Shown here one piece after another: positions 36,201-49,816 of a stretch of DNA of 64,000 bases. Position numbers and translations under genes: made by a program. The notes beneath the pieces are model-generated. The model was not told the DNA's origin. It worked only from the letters and a program-made list of their open reading frames with translations, and searched no databases. Source of the DNA: Sabellastarte sp. h YS-2021 (lineage: Eukaryota > Annelida > Polychaeta > Sabellida > Sabellidae); assembly GCA_964017235.1 (NCBI GenBank), contig OZ024928.1, positions 86,113,566-86,177,565 on the forward strand, written 5' to 3'. Each line of letters opens with the position of its first letter. The stretch's first letter is position 1.

Positions 36201-39200
36201 TGTTGTTCAGCTACTTTGTCCTTAGCTATAAGATGGTCCATAGTTTGGGGTTCTGTTGCATGCCTTAAGTGAGTAATAACTATTTTCTCATTTGTAGCTA
36301 AATAACAGAAGAAGTAAATGTCAAATATCTTCAAAAGTATTAAAGTTAGGGAAATCTTTTCAAATATGTTGTCCATCTACTTTTTGGTAAGCTATCACAT
36401 AGTAAAGTTTCAAATTTCAAAGTTCACAACTTTTGGTGGCCATCTTGAATTTTTGCGGAAAATGAAAAATGGCAAATATCTCTGAAACTGTCAGAGCGAT
36501 TTCGAGCAAGTTTTGGACCCACAGTGTAGTAGAAGGGTTTCTGTTGAAACATGAAATTTTCAATTTCACATGGTAAAGTTTCAGACCCATAGCTAATTAC
36601 TCACCTACTTAAAATGAGTAAATGCTAATTATCTCTAAAAGTATTGCAGAGAGCCAATTTTTCTCAAATACCTCATTCACCTACTTTTGGGAGAGCTTTC
36701 ACTTGGTAAAGTTTCAGACCCATAGCTAATTATTCATCTACTCAAAATGAGTAAATGCTAATTATCTCTAAAAGTATTGCAGATAGCCAATTTTTCTCAG
36801 ATAACTCATTCACCTACTTTTGGAAGAGCTTTCACTTGGTCAAGTTTCAGACCCATAGCTTATTACTCACCTACTCAAAATGAATAAATGCGAATTATCT
36901 CTAAAAGTACTGCAGATAGCCAATTTTTCTCAAATACCTCATTCACCTACTTTTGGGAGAGCTTTCACTTGGTGAAGTTTCAGACCCATAGCTAATTACT
37001 CACCTACTCAAAATGAGTAAATGTGAATTATATCTAAAAGTACTGCAGATAGCCAATTTTTCTAGAATAACTCATTCACCTACTTTTGGAAGAGCTTTCA
37101 CTTGGTGAAGTTTCAGACCCATAGCTAATTACTCACCTACTCAAAACGAGTAAATGCGAATTATCTCTAAAAGTATTGTGGATAGCCAATTTTTCTCAAA
37201 TAACTCATTCACCTACTTTTGGGAGAGCTTTCACTCTGTGAAGTTTCAGACCCATAGCTATTTATTCACCTACTCAAAATGAGTAAATGGTAATTATCTG
37301 TAAAAGTATTGCGGATACCCAATTTTTATCAAATACTCATTCATCTACTTCAGGGCGTCAAGTAATTCCTATTTTCCTATTTTTTCCTATTTTCTGAGGA
37401 ATTCCTATTTTTTTCCTATTTTGTGAAAAAAATTCCTATTTTCCTATTTTTTGGGGAAAATGTTTATCGATTTTATTTATCTTGAAAAAGTTTGAGAAAA
37501 AATGTTATGTAGCAATTTTTATCATTAAAGAATGTATTTTCTTTTTCTAGCTTTGTTGTACTATTGGGTTATACTCCATACCATAGTGTATACCTTAACA
37601 AAGGAAGCTTAAATTAAGGAAATGAGGGTACATTATGTGTATACTTTCTCAGAGTGTGAAATTTGTTACAGGCCTGTCTGGGGAATTCTGATTTGCCTGA
37701 CAAGCCCCAGCCTTGTGTGAATCAGTTCAGGCCTGTGTAAAAATAAGTGAATTTCTATCATTGCCTTTCATTCACTGCCTACTAGTTATCCACATGTATC
37801 ATCATTACATTAAGTATTTATGACCTTGTGTTGTGAAATGTAGTGAAATGTAATTGTTTTCCTTACAGATATTTACCAATAGAACTTCATTTATGGACAC
37901 ATCTATTGCTTTTGTAGTTTAGTTAATTTTAGTTGGGTTGGACACACACAGTGAAGATGTCCAGTAAAGGAGGGAATCGGTGGACTTAACATTTTAAAAA
38001 AATTTTTTCAGCTTAACTCACTGCAGATTATCCAAGATGTGCTTGTAAACCTGCTAAAAGTAACTAAGGTGTGTTATGTTTCAGTAATGAGTATAAATAT
38101 CTTTTCCTATTTTTCAGAAGCTGTAGTTATGTTTGGTGTTGAAATATAGCATAGTGGATATTATTATCAACATGCCAAGTGGAAAAACAAAATTTAATTC
38201 TTCATGGCTGGAAGCAATAGACAGCAATGAGCAAAAATTGACACAGTGGTGTCGAATTGGAAAAGATGAATTTCATGGATACTGTAAGTTTTGTGATGTG
38301 GACATAAAATGTGATAACAGTGGGAAGAATCAATTATTGCAGCATGCAAAAAAGGAAAAGCACAAAGAAGCTATTAGATTTGTTCAAGATAAAACCCAAC
38401 CCAAGCTCCATATGGCAACAGCTACGCCAACATCTACACATGGACCGTCTGTGTCTAAAGAACTTAGCATTCTTAAATATGATGACAGCAAGATACATGC
38501 CCAAATCTATTGGTTGGCTAAAGTAGCTATTTGTAATTTTAGCCTGAGGTCACTTGATCACATTGGAGACACTTTCAAATGTATGTTTCCTGACAGCAAA
38601 ATTGCTGCTGATTTATCCCTCAGCAGAACAAGTGCATCATATATGATTACAGAAGGGATGGCTCCACATTTTCGGCAAGTTCTTGTTGAAGATTTGCGGA
38701 AATCAGATGTCCCATTTGCATTACATTTCGATGAAACAACAAATGTTCAGGTGAAAAAACAGATGGACCTAACATTACGCTATTGGTCACCCACACATGA
38801 GCAAGTATGGGTTGCCTTTTATACATCCTGTTTTTTCGGGCATGCTGATAGCGAAACAGTTGTTGCAAAAATCTTTGAACAATTAAAGCAGGACAATGTT
38901 CCAGTCAAAAAGCTTATTACGCTTGTAACAGATGGACCAAATGTCAACAAGGCAATCTATTCAAAATTAGAACAAATGATTAAAGATGAAACCCCAGATT
39001 TTACAGGTTTTGTTGATCTTGGTAGTTGTGTATTGCATGTTGTACACAATGCCTTTGGAAAGGGTTTGGAGAAGTATGGGCAAGAAGTTCAGCAGCTTTG
39101 CTTGGATGTGCATGCACTTTTTAAGTATAGTGCCACAAGAAGGGAAGACTATCAGAAGTTGCAGCTTGAGATGGAAGTTGGCATTAACATGTTTCTCAAG

Positions 39201-42200
39201 CACACAGAAGTTCGTTGGTTGAGTATTGGTCCTGCCATTACAAGACTTCTGGAGCAGTGGGACTGCCTCTGTGATTTTGTCAAGCAGCTAGGAAAGGATG
39301 AAAAGTCTGCCCCAAAGAGTTCCAATTACCGAAGGGTACGCTCCATGTTGGGAAGTGAAACTCAGAAAGTCACCAAAGTTCAACTTGAATTTATAAAAGG
39401 ATGTGTTCCTGTTTTCGAAGAGTTCCTGACACTCTTTCAGAAGAATGAACCAACCATTCACTTGCTGTACAGTAGTATGTGTAGCACTTTGTTGAAGTTG
39501 CTGTTGAGGTTTATCAAACCAGAAGTTGTTGATGGTAAGCATGGCAGAGACCTTGCTTCTATCTCTACTAACAGCAATCATCAGCTTACTGATAAAGACC
39601 TTGACATTGGAGATGGCACAAGAAAGGCATTAGCAGTGCTAAAACCTGACCAACAAAGATCCCCTCTTCTAGCAATGAGAGCTTTCTTTGTTTCAGCCAT
39701 AACTCACTTGCAATCAAGGCTTCCCTTGAACAACAATGTGTTGAAGGACCTTGGGTGTTTTAACCCTTTGAGCAGGAATGAGAAGACTACCCTTATCTCA
39801 ATCCAGAATTTAACCAGAAAATTGCAGCCTACATTGGATGTGAGTGCAGTAACAGATGAATGGAAACTGCTGCAGGTTGATGAGGATATAAGCTCTATCA
39901 CAGAAACTCAAATTGAGCTGTACTGGCAAGCTGTGTTCTCTTTGAAAGCATTTAGTGGTGATCAGCGATACTCCCTGCTTCCCAAGGTAATCAAGTCTGG
40001 ATTAGTTTTGGCACAAACAAATGCCGAATCTGAGCGTAGCCTTTCTATCAATGCCAGGCTAGTTACAAAAGAACGGGCTTCCCTTGGAGAGGCATCTGTT
40101 ATTGGATTGCGTACTGTCAAGGAAGCTGTCCATTTCTATGATCCAGTAGAAAACAAACCTGAAAAAATTTCAGTTACCAAAGATTTGATCAGATTAGTGA
40201 AATGTTCATATGCATCATACCGGGCAAAACTTGAAGAAGAAAAGAAAGAAGCCAATAAGAAGAAAATGGAGGAAGAAATATCAAAAAAAGCAGAAGAGCA
40301 AGCAAAGGCAGAAAGAGAGAAGTTATCACAGAAGAGAGCTAAAATGAAGGCATCTGAATCAGATCTCAGAAAGGAGGAGGATGAAATCTTAGGTGAAGTT
40401 AGGGCTGCTGATCAACTCTTGAGTGATGCTTCTAAGAAGCTGCAGGAAGCCATTTCGGGCTCGTCTGTAGATAAAATGAATATTACAGTTGCTACAATGA
40501 TGTTGGATACAGCCAAGCAGAAGCGAGAAAGTGCTATGAAAAAATTAGATGAAATCAGGAAGAGGCAGAAAAAGCTAGAGGATGAAACAGATAGGTTATT
40601 TGATAAAGCGGTCCCATCTACTCACACAAAAATTGATAAAGCGGTCCCATCTGCTCACACGAAAAAAAAGTGTTCAGAAGGCAAAACAGCTGTTCCAAAG
40701 AAAAAACCCAAACTCTCTAAGTAATACTTAAATATTACATATATGTATATGTAATTTGTGATTTGAGAGACTAAGTGCTGGACACTAAGATAAATATGTT
40801 GCACAGATGTTGAAGTTGTTTGAGCTTTTTCCTGTAATTGGTTTCTTTGGCAATTATGTTAAAAACATTCCTTGTCTAATTGTAAGCAACTTTAAGGATT
40901 CTTGGTAATTATGTTTTTCTTTTATCATTTGTTTGGATTGTCTACAGTTAGTAAAAAAATTTAAAAAATAATATTGATTTTTTTCTTTGCTTAAATTAAA
41001 AATAAAAAGCACAATGCCACTTCGACTATCATTTGAGGTAAAATGATACTAAAGGCAATGTCTTTAGTATTGGGAACTTGTTTTCCCACACATGTATTAC
41101 TAAAATATGTGCTATGTGCTAAGTACATGTAATTCTTTCAATGTAATTGACTTTATCACAAAAAATAAAATGTATTGCTGAACCTGTATTGAATGATTAC
41201 AGGCTTTTATTTCTAATTTGTTCTCACAGTTTCATTAGTCACAACTCACAAGTGGTGGATTGGGATGGCTATAAGGGGTGTTGGGAGGCCATCTTTGTTC
41301 AAAGATATTCCTTTTTTCCCCTAGATATTCCTATTTTTTTCCTATTTTTTAGCATCCAAAATTCCTATTTTCCTATTTTTTGGAGGTACTAGTTGCTTGA
41401 CGCCCTGCTACTTGTGGGAGAGCTTTCACAGGGTGAAGTTTCAGACCCATAGCTAATTACTCACCTACTCAGAATGAGTAAATGCGAATTATCTATAAAA
41501 GTATTGCAGATAGCCAATTTTTCTCCAATAACTCATTCACCTACTTTTGGGAGAGCTTTCACTTGGTGAAGTTTCAGACCCATAGCTAATTATTCACCTA
41601 CTCAAAATGAGTAAATGTGAATTATCTCTTAATAATATTGCAGATAGCCAATTTTTCTCAAATAACTCATTCACCTACTTTTGGAAGAGCTTTCACCCAC
41701 GAAAATGAAAAATTGTGAATATCTCGGAAAAGCTATTTCTTCTGCTTTAATGCTCGGCGGGAGATACACACCGCGGCAGTGGTCTTGACAAAAATTTTTG
41801 TCTCCTCAAAAATGGTGGCCATTTTGAATTTTCAAAAATGCTTATATCTCGAAAACCGTGCTATATGGAGCGCACTCAAACAAAATTTTTGACCTGCTGG
41901 GTATCTCTGCAGAGTAGCCATGCCAATTTTCAAAATATTTTTGTCTCGCCAAATATAGCGGACATTTTGAATGTTTTAATTTTTTGCAAAACACAAAAAT
42001 GCTTATATCTTGAAAACCGTGCTAGATAGAGCAGACTGCGCTGACTTTGGTTGCCACAACAGTATAAGGCTAGAAACGAAGCATTTTCTTAATACTTTAG
42101 CACTCACCTTTATATCCTTTTCGGGACGCTTTGTTTTTGCTATGCAAAAACATTATCTTTTCTTTTTGCGAGCGATCCTCTAGTTTCAATTGATAATCAC

Positions 42201-45200
42201 ATACTTAAAATTCTCAATTCTGAATTATTATTATAAATCTGTTCTTGTCGTTTGATAATTTATATTTAATTCTGGAGGTATATAATCTTCCTGTTGGACA
42301 TTCCTTATTTATATATTTGATTTTATTTTAGTGATAAGATTAACTGAGCTTTTTGTATTTGATTACCCCTTTTATATTATAAGTGTTTGTTTACCATTTG
42401 TGCTGCAGCACTCCATCTCTTTGTAGTCCCACCCCCCATCCCCCACCCACCTCTGGGACCTCCAGCTATTGAGTGACACTAAATAAACAAAGGTATACAG
42501 ATCTTCTGTAATAGTGAGAGAGGTGTGGAGAAGGGGAGAGAGGTGGGGTGGGGGTGGGAGGTGGTGTTTGCTTCATTATCTAATTATCTAAGACAAATGG
42601 AGTCAGAACTGAGATTGTGTCACATATTTAGGTTGTATATATATGGACCACATATATAGGGATTGAGGAAATGAATAACTGAAAAACAATGCAAATTCTA
42701 AAAATAATATAATAAAATAATAATATAAATAATATATGATTTTTAAATAATATTTTATTTGTGAACAAATATAGAAACAGAGATACGCTTTTGGAATTAT
42801 GAATTTAGAATGGACATTCAATCATCAATCATTTAAATACTTTGAAAATAGGTTCAGAGTTACCCTTTGCAGGAAGATTGAAAAGTATGATGAGTTGAGT
42901 TAAAAATAATATTTTATTTGTCAACAAATATAGAAACAGATATGCTCTTTTGAGATTATTAATTTAGAATGGACATTCAATCATCAATCATTTAAATACT
43001 TTGAAAATAGGTTCAGAATTATCATTGCAGGAAGATTGAAAATATGATCTGTTGAGTTATGTATTTGACGTCTGGGGATACACCATCTTCCTTGGGAAGA
43101 TATAATCTTAGTAGATTGATGTGCTGAAGTTCATATAACTTTTCCCAATATTTATGGCATACAACAAATGGATTAAATAAAAAATTCCCGATCAAAACCT
43201 GTGGCGTGAGTGATGACCTGTCTGGGGATATGTTGGCGCCGAGTTGGCCCAATCTAGTTGCTCTTGTTAATTCTTTTATTTTTGGTGTACCTTGAACATT
43301 GAGCATGCTGCTATTATGAAATGATATGTATCATTACATTGTTAACAGTTATGTTTTGATTCTGATAACCCCTAACTTAATAGAAGTAATTCATTACTTT
43401 GTTATACACAAACATACTATTGTGGAATTAACCAAGAAAGCGATATACATGGTCCTTGTTCTATGGACTCAGAATTTTATATGTTTCTCATGTGATAAAA
43501 TTGTAAAATATACATCATTACAGTCATTGAGTCAGAGTTATTCTACATTTATTATCTGCCATTAATGACACTCATTATCCACTTGATAGTTAGGCCAAAC
43601 ACATTAGATCAATGGGAATCACTTTAGTTAGTTAACTAGTCAATGCACTCTAGAATTTTTTTTTTTTTTTTTTTTTTTTTTGCAGGTTACTGTTGGTCAT
43701 AAAAGTGTCAGAGTTTTGTCAGGACAGCTACAACAAGGCTATAGTGGAAAAATAGGTAAGGAGATTATTTTCCCTTAATACTCGGTGAGAATTCACATTA
43801 GAAAAAAAAAACAAAAAAACATTGTAAAAATCTTTTACACAAGCATCTCCACAGTATGACCTGGTGTAGTATAGTGTAATATATTGGATTCAGTATACAA
43901 AGAAGAATACACTGCTATGCACCACCCTTCAATTGCTGGTGTTGCAGGTTCATCATTTGACCCGAGTTCACTCCAGAATGGCATATCTGGTCAAAAACAG
44001 GTCTTTTTGACATCAAAAACCCAAAGCTGGCTCGTATATATGACTTCAGGTACTTAAATTGGGTGTAAAGGCCAAGTATTCTTTGTTCTTATTTTGCCAG
44101 AAAGTCCCTTAACTAATTCTGTAAGACAAAGCAACAATGGCAGTAGAAAAGAAGTATGGCCATCATTTGGTGACTTATCAAGCGCAAGTCATACCGAAGA
44201 ATCAGGCAATGTGGCTGAAAGTTTCATCATTAAAGATGGAGCAAAGAAAAATCAAGGGGTGTACAGTGAAATCGCAGGAAGAATGATGGTAATATTTTTT
44301 GGCATCAAATGATGCAGTGTTTGGATTGGAATTTATTGTAATTAAATAAGTTACTTTATGTAAAAATCAGTGACTACTTCTGAGTTCCTTTCATAATTTA
44401 TGTTTACATGTATTTGAAAATAATTTTATGGTCATAAACTATGGAATATTTGAGTGTGTCTGTGTTACCTTAAAGGTCAACAGTCATTAGTAAGAAGGCT
44501 CTGACTTTGTTAGAAAAACAAGACTTGGTATCCATTTGGAGAGAACTGATCCAAATTTGGGAAACTGTGTTTTAGTCATAACCAACAGGAATGACCAGTG
44601 AAGCAAACATAGTGTAGGATGTAAGCCAATGTTTAGAAATACAATGATAAATATCTGTAAAAAGAAGAAAAAAGTATTTGAAAAACTAATATCAGGTGGA
44701 CATATTTGCCAGAATACAAATGTTTAAATGAAGTAGTTTGCTGATTTAAAGTACATTTTTATAGTTTTTCGGTTTCTCATTTTGCTACTTTGTACCAAGT
44801 TTTTCAACTAATTTGGACAGTTATCAGGTAACCTAGCAAACTATCACAGCCTTAGAAATACTTTAATTGATAAAAGCAAACCTGTATTATTTTTTTAAAA
44901 AGGGTTTTATTGCAAAAAAAAAAGTGTAGTAAAGTAAAGAAAGTCAAAAACTTTTGTAATATATGTTTACCATTTTTATAACAGATTTGTCAGATATTTC
45001 TAGTCCTGTGTAACTACTTTTCAGTTCAAAAGTTGCTATAACTGTAAAGTTAAAAAATAATGACCTCTGTCTGTTTGATATGTAGGCTAAAATGGGTCAC
45101 AAAACTGGCACAGGTTTGGGGAAACACAGCCAGGGTCGTGTTGATATAGTGGAGTCATCCATCCAGAAGGGACGTAGAGGTCTTGGCGTCAGTGTGACTG

Positions 45201-48200
45201 GGTTTGAGGAAGCATCATTGGAGTGGGATTTTGACAAGGAGGAGGCAAGTGCAGTTTCTATATATATTTCCAGATGAAAGTCAGGGATATAGATTATTTT
45301 TTATAATAGAAATACAACTTAATAAGAATGTGGGAGAAAGAATGAGAAATTTTATAATACAAATACAACTTAATAAGAAAGTGGGAGAGAGAATGAGAAA
45401 AAGGTCTGTGCATTTCATATATATTTTGTTGAATGTAGTTGTTTTGCCTTGGTATTTTGATGTTTTATTGCTGAAAAGGTCAGTGGCCTTTGTTTCAGTT
45501 TTTCATTACATAGTACTGATAATTTGTGAGACATTTCATGTTGGCTCTAGAACTGTTGATGAACTTTTGTTTTGACCCGCTAAAATCATTTCATTTGAGA
45601 GTGAATGTGAGGAAAGTGAAAATTTTTTAGTTTGCACCTCTGTGGCACTTTGTTGAAACATTTGTGTTTGGTCTAATTTAGTTTCAATCAATAATTAGTG
45701 TAAATTAATTTTTGTGTGTATCCTAAGTGTTGTAGATGGTCATTGTTCCCTTGTCTAAGAAAATGGGAAGTGGAGGGGATTTAATTTTAATTGTCAATTT
45801 ATCCATGCTTATTTAAATACTTATTGTTCACACAATTCTGAAAAAGACAATAGAGATATATATTTTTTTTGTTTGCAACATTATTGTAGTTACTGTATAA
45901 GTAATTCTTTCATCACTTACAAGGTTCCTATAAAAGAGCCTTTGGACTGGATGGAGAGTGCTGATGCATATCCTGCCCCCAGCTATGAAGAAATGGAAAT
46001 ATGGATGACACATGGTCTGAAGAAGATGAGAATAGACGATGAGTTCGAATTCTGTGATTCCAAGATTGTGCAAAATGTCTGTCAGTGTAAGGTGGGAACT
46101 AACTATAAACTTTTCATAATTGCTATTTATTAAGAGGACCAGTGATGTATCAAAGAAAAGATAAGCAAGATTGTTAACACTACTGTGTACTATTAGCTTA
46201 TTATATTTTGGTGATGTTTCAAGGACACCCATATTAAATGCATTTTATAGAATATATGCCCATTTGTTCAAGCAAGGTACATGTAATTTAACAATTGCAT
46301 TTTCCTCAGATACCATTAAGAATCTATTTTGATTAATGGTAGTATCTTTTGGAATGAAGGTAATCTCCTGTCGTAAGGCTGAATATGTTAAATAAGTCAA
46401 ACTACAAGAATTTTCTGTCATTGCATGATTTATTTAAAACAGAGTATCTTTGACAACCTGGAAGGAGAAGAAATGCGACGAGCAAGAACCAAGTCCAATC
46501 CCTATGAAACCATCAGAGGTGGATTCTTCTTAAACAGGTAATGTAATAAAATTAATGCAATCAAATTAATGCAGTAAACTTGAGACAGTAAAGTTTTATG
46601 TATTTCAGGAATGAGTTAGAAGAGAGAGCATAATAACTGGAATGGTATAGATTTTATGGTTATCAGATTTGGCAAATTGAAACCTAGTTCTTATCTTTTT
46701 GTTTGCCAGTTTGAATTTGAATAGTAGAAGGAAGAAAACTTAAATAGTAGCTGTTTTCTATTTAAAATAAACAAAACTTTGTAAATTTGTCAGACATTAA
46801 AATGAAAGAACTCAGAAAGTTGTGACATGTCCAACTGGAAATAAACATGTACCTTGACAGTGATTTTTAATGTATAACAAGAACACTTGGCGAGTGAAGA
46901 CTTCTGCTAAGCATGTAGAGTTTATGTCAGATCCTTATCTCTCATGTCAAATGCAAAGTAGCTCAGTAATCAATAAACGGGAAAATCTGGATCTCAGATA
47001 TTTTTTTAGTCCGGCAGTGAACCGGATCACCTTCAAAATCTAATGGAATCTAAGTTGGACCAAGACCCATCTTCTCATTTTTTTCATGAAGATCCAACTA
47101 GCAGTATTTGCATAATCCTGCTAACAACAAACAGACAAACAGTCGTGAATTTAATACCTCCTTGGGAGAGGTAATAGTACAGGAAGTACTTGCCCACACA
47201 AACAATATTTTTGGTTTTGCCTTGCTAAAGACCAAAGAATTGAGAAAATATTTTGGCTTTTTCTTCTTTTAAATAATTATGAGTGATCCGTTCTCTTCAA
47301 ATTTAACTTTATTTGTGACTTGCAGAGCTGCTATGAAAATGGCCAACATGGATGCTGCTTTTGATTTCATGTTCACAAATCCAAGGGATGAACATGGTGT
47401 AAGTATTTTGGGGGGGGGCAGAATTTGATGACAGTTACTGTTCAGCAGTGTAACTTCAAATCATCCATTAGTGTACTTGTGTAGAATGACTTGCTCAACA
47501 TGGAAGGGTCTTCTTAAATCAAGAGGAAACTTGTGGATTGTGACATATGTATCTTCATCAGATGGTCATGAGCATTTGAATATATGGAGTGAATTTTGAT
47601 TTCATCCCAGTATTTAGGTCTGTAGATAGAGTTGAAGTTGATAATTTTCTGTCTTGCAGGATTTGGGGCTTCATCCCTATAGTTATTATAAATGCTTTAT
47701 CGATTCAGCAATATTAAATGCTTTGCCTCATTTCAAGCGATTTTTATCCAGAAAGGAATTAAAGTGGAGCACCTAATAATAGCAGTGCTTTAATTTGCTA
47801 GATTTGGTGTAATGAAGTATTCTGTACTCTTTCCACGCGAGGAAATCATGCACAAAGGACCCATTGAGGAAAGGAGTTTTTACTGAGATAAACATTTTAA
47901 CGTGAACTGTCACATGTGTAACTCTAATTTCATTCCAATCCTGGGAAATGTTTTATACATCTTTATCCATGGTTTTCCCACAGAGGAGCCTCTTTAGCTT
48001 CGGGGCCATAAAGTGTCCCGTATAATTTGATGCCTTATTCTGTTCACATCAATCTAGTTGGGCAAAAGCAGACTTAGTTTTATTCTTTTTTTGTGAAGTG
48101 TACCATGTTCATCCTATTTCTGTTTCTACAGAGTGAGGAGTCTGGTTGTAGGATCTAACTGCTAAGGTGATTTAGTTAGATTTAATTAAGTGTCCCCTGA

Positions 48201-49782
48201 AAATTTAACCATCCCGTGAAAAGGGTTTATTTGTTTTTGGGTTGAGTTTCCCAACCACCACCAATGCATTGTCTCCCTTGAATAGTTTCCCTATAATTGG
48301 ACATTTTTGGCACTTAGGTGTGGGAAAAGTTTTTTACATGCTTATATTTTACCTTTATCAAGGTTACATGATCAAAAATAAGTGTTTTTTGTCAGGTACA
48401 CCCACTCGTCATTGCTGCTCAGCCAAAACAAATTACTGTAGGAGGTTGTTATATTACATATGTGTCGGTATTATTGAAATCTCATGATGCTTACATTTGG
48501 GAGTAATCAGAAAGCTTAAATTACTCAGAACTTCCCTATTATCTCCTTATCTAATTTTTGGACTTGTTAAGATGCTATATTATTGTTCTCAAAAACCTTT
48601 TTCTAGTTCTACAAAGTGTTTTGTGCTATGAAATGCTACTTTGTACACAGTTGTGTGTTGGAGGTCCTTGAGAGATATTTTATTATATTAGATTCAGTCC
48701 TACGAAATATTATGTATAATTTTGTCAGAGTAATAGCAGTAATGAATGGTTAACAGAGCGCAGTATTTTGTTGTCAATAAATATATACGTGTATATCTTT
48801 TATCAGACAGATACACTTGTAAAATGTAAAGATCATGAAAGAAAAATATTGATAATGCAATGTCTGTTGAAAACTGCAATGTAAATATTTGTATAAAATT
48901 TGAAACGAAAAATTTTACACAGGTGTGTGGTTGGAGAAACTGAGAATAAGCAGTGATCTGTACTGTGTCTTTGTTTTGTGTACAGAAGAGTCTGGTTGGA
49001 GGACCCAAAGACCTGCTGTACTTTGCAGATATCTGTGCAGGGCCTGGAGGTTTCAGTGAATACGTACTGTGGAGGAAAAAGTGGGACGCCAAGGGATTCG
49101 GTTTTACATTAAGAGGGCCAAATGATTTCAAGCTGGAAGATTTCTATGCAGCACCAAGTGAACTTTTTGAACCACATTATGGTGGGTGCAGTGGTAGAAA
49201 TAATTTCTTTTAACAGAAGTAAGTTTTATAATAGAATTTGTCCTCAAGGAAGTTCACAAAATTGGTCACAGGGAAATTGTGTAATCAGGGAAATCACAAA
49301 TTCACTGAACTTTCTTGGGAATTTACGAAATCCCTGAAATTTTAGCTAAGGAATTACGAGATCCCTGAAGTTGTTTTATACTATGTTTACAACACTATGT
49401 TAGTATTGTGTGGAAAAGATGTATTTACTAATGAGAAATCAGAATAAAAATGAAAATTTATTATTGGATTTTAAAAACAAGATTGATACAAAATTGTGTT
49501 AATTCCATAAATCTATATAAAACATAAACTAACTGAAACAGATATGAGCCAACATATCATAAATTCCCTAAAATATTTTCAATTAAGACTTTAATAAAAA
49601 TATCAGTCTTAATGGTTGTGCATGCCACACACAAAATTATTTTAAAGACTGAAAAAATATCTGTTACAAAATCCCATTTAATCTACCTTAATTTATTGAA
49701 ATCCACAATAATTAACTAGTGCAAAATAAATATAATTATATCCCCAGACGAAAGTCGGGGATATATTGGATTCAGGTCCGTC

Positions 49783-49816
<34 letters not shown>

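Larger units (their letters stand above)
32391..42183 (+). mobile_element. Helentron-like element, family A, copy 3 (contains family C and hAT insertions)
   Basis: It starts after TT (32389-32390) with the perfect hairpin AAGCGTCCC-GCAA-GGGACGCTT. The internal 3' arm CGGGACGCTT is at 42122-42131. A perfect 8-bp 3' hairpin GTTTTTGC-TAT-GCAAAAAC is at 42133-42151. It ends CTAG at 42183 before TT. Removing the hAT element (4.06 kb) and the family C insertion (about 2.4 kb) leaves about 3.3 kb, near the size of copy 1. The uninterrupted site is seen at 52100-52101. Confidence 0.8.
16319..43257 (+). mobile_element. Helentron-like element, family F, copy 1, split by two nested insertions
   Basis: Its own sequence is in three parts: 16319-18585, 32279-32390 and 42184-43257 (about 3.45 kb), matching copy 2 at 49738-53012 in order. 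The 5' end follows TT with an imperfect hairpin ATATCCCTAGAC-GAAA-GTCAGGGATAT (16319-16345). A (CGCCGC)n tract comes next (16360-16400). The 3' end has GGGGATAT (the inverted copy of the 5' start), a TTGG...CCAA hairpin, and CTAG at 43254-43257 before TT. The whole complex lies in CMTR1 intron 2. Confidence 0.75.

Noticed and set aside
38133..38171. Transposase start at 38133
   Set aside because: The codon there is TTG; the first ATG in frame is 38172 and gives a better N terminus for the zinc-finger protein.
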